From Corallococcus macrosporus DSM 14697 (lineage in GTDB: Bacteria > Myxococcota > Myxococcia > Myxococcales > Myxococcaceae), in NCBI RefSeq assembly GCF_002305895.1, contig NZ_CP022203.1, forward strand, positions 5,496,501 through 5,560,500: a stretch of 64,000 nt of DNA. Direction: 5' to 3'. The notes below the pieces were generated by a model. It did no database searches. It saw only the letters and a list, made by a program, of their open reading frames with translations, and was not told the origin of the DNA. Position numbers and translations under genes: made by a program. The stretch's first letter is position 1. Each line of letters begins with the position of its first letter. This document shows, in pieces, positions 63,895 through 64,000 of the stretch.

Positions 63895-64000
63895 GCCACC
63901 CCGTCAAGCTGCGCGGACTCGTCTTCGACGGTGCCACCGGAGCCCCGCTGGCGGCCCAGCGCGGCGCCCCCGCGTTCATCGAGCGGCAGGACCAGGAGTT
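63888..64000 (+). CDS. eCIS operon gene, 5' part only
   Basis: A frame opening MVSHPVKLRGLVFDGATGAP overlaps the spike stop (ATG at 63888, or GTG at 63891 within GTGA) and is open to the right edge. 37 residues are too few to name a family; by position it could be a spike-tip or gp25-like baseplate protein. Confidence 0.6.
   Translation, partial: MVSHPVKLRGLVFDGATGAPLAAQRGAPAFIERQDQE

Overview
The window is high-GC DNA with almost wall-to-wall genes and strong third-position G/C bias, which gives long spurious ORFs opposite real genes. Several markers point to a myxobacterium of the Myxococcus/Corallococcus type: a myxobacterial-type LexA box in front of lexA, a ferritin-like protein ending in the encapsulin-targeting peptide LTVGSLRR known from M. 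xanthus cargo proteins, an orphan groEL nearby, a DUF2381 protein, Ser/Thr kinases next to small XRE regulators, and many hybrid histidine kinases and receivers.

Region 1 (1-31.7 kb) is ordinary core chromosome. It holds a hybrid kinase running off the left edge, lexA, a TPR lipoprotein, an outer-surface protein, a LysM/M23 lipoprotein, surE, eno, a degenerate ADP-ribosylglycohydrolase, a START-like protein, glpX, a thioesterase, an alkaline-phosphatase-family enzyme, nadC and valS. A signalling block follows (receiver with Pro-rich linker, double CheW, REC-GGDEF), then an encapsulin cargo ferritin, a hybrid kinase, a lipoprotein, groEL with a CIRCE element, and a TetR/SDR pair around a perfect operator. 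Between 15.5 and 20.3 kb, four sites each look one base short in a G/C run. They break valS from a TPR/Lys-Ala-rich tail and break the Pro-rich receiver gene; either the assembly undercalls homopolymers here or these genes really slip.

Region 2 (31.7-41 kb) is an accessory island beginning exactly at the 3' end of a selenocysteine tRNA gene. G+C drops sharply across a ParA ATPase, a SIR2 protein overlapping it by 4 nt, a nitrilase-fold protein that seems to lack part of its catalytic triad, and an AlbA_2 (Schlafen-type) protein. An IS66-family element, an oppositely oriented IS66 relic and a lone B12-binding radical SAM gene follow. The ParA-SIR2-(nitrilase-like)-AlbA_2 cluster is the best candidate for an undescribed defence system.

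Region 3 (41-48 kb) holds two Ser/Thr kinases, two small XRE regulators between them, a DUF2381 protein and a protein with a PD-(D/E)XK-like C-terminus.

Region 4 (48.2-64 kb, continuing past the right edge) is an extracellular contractile injection system (eCIS) locus. It starts with a 1,529-residue eCIS_core (DUF4157) putative effector and a 4-nt-overlapping small zinc-ribbon protein, then a pentapeptide-repeat protein, a DUF4255 cap-type protein, a carboxypeptidase-regulatory-like protein, two sheath proteins each paired with a tube protein, a CIS_tube baseplate protein with a Gly-rich tail, a DUF5908 mini-protein, a gp27-like hub and a gp5-like spike. Many junctions overlap by 4 nt, so the structural genes look like one operon.
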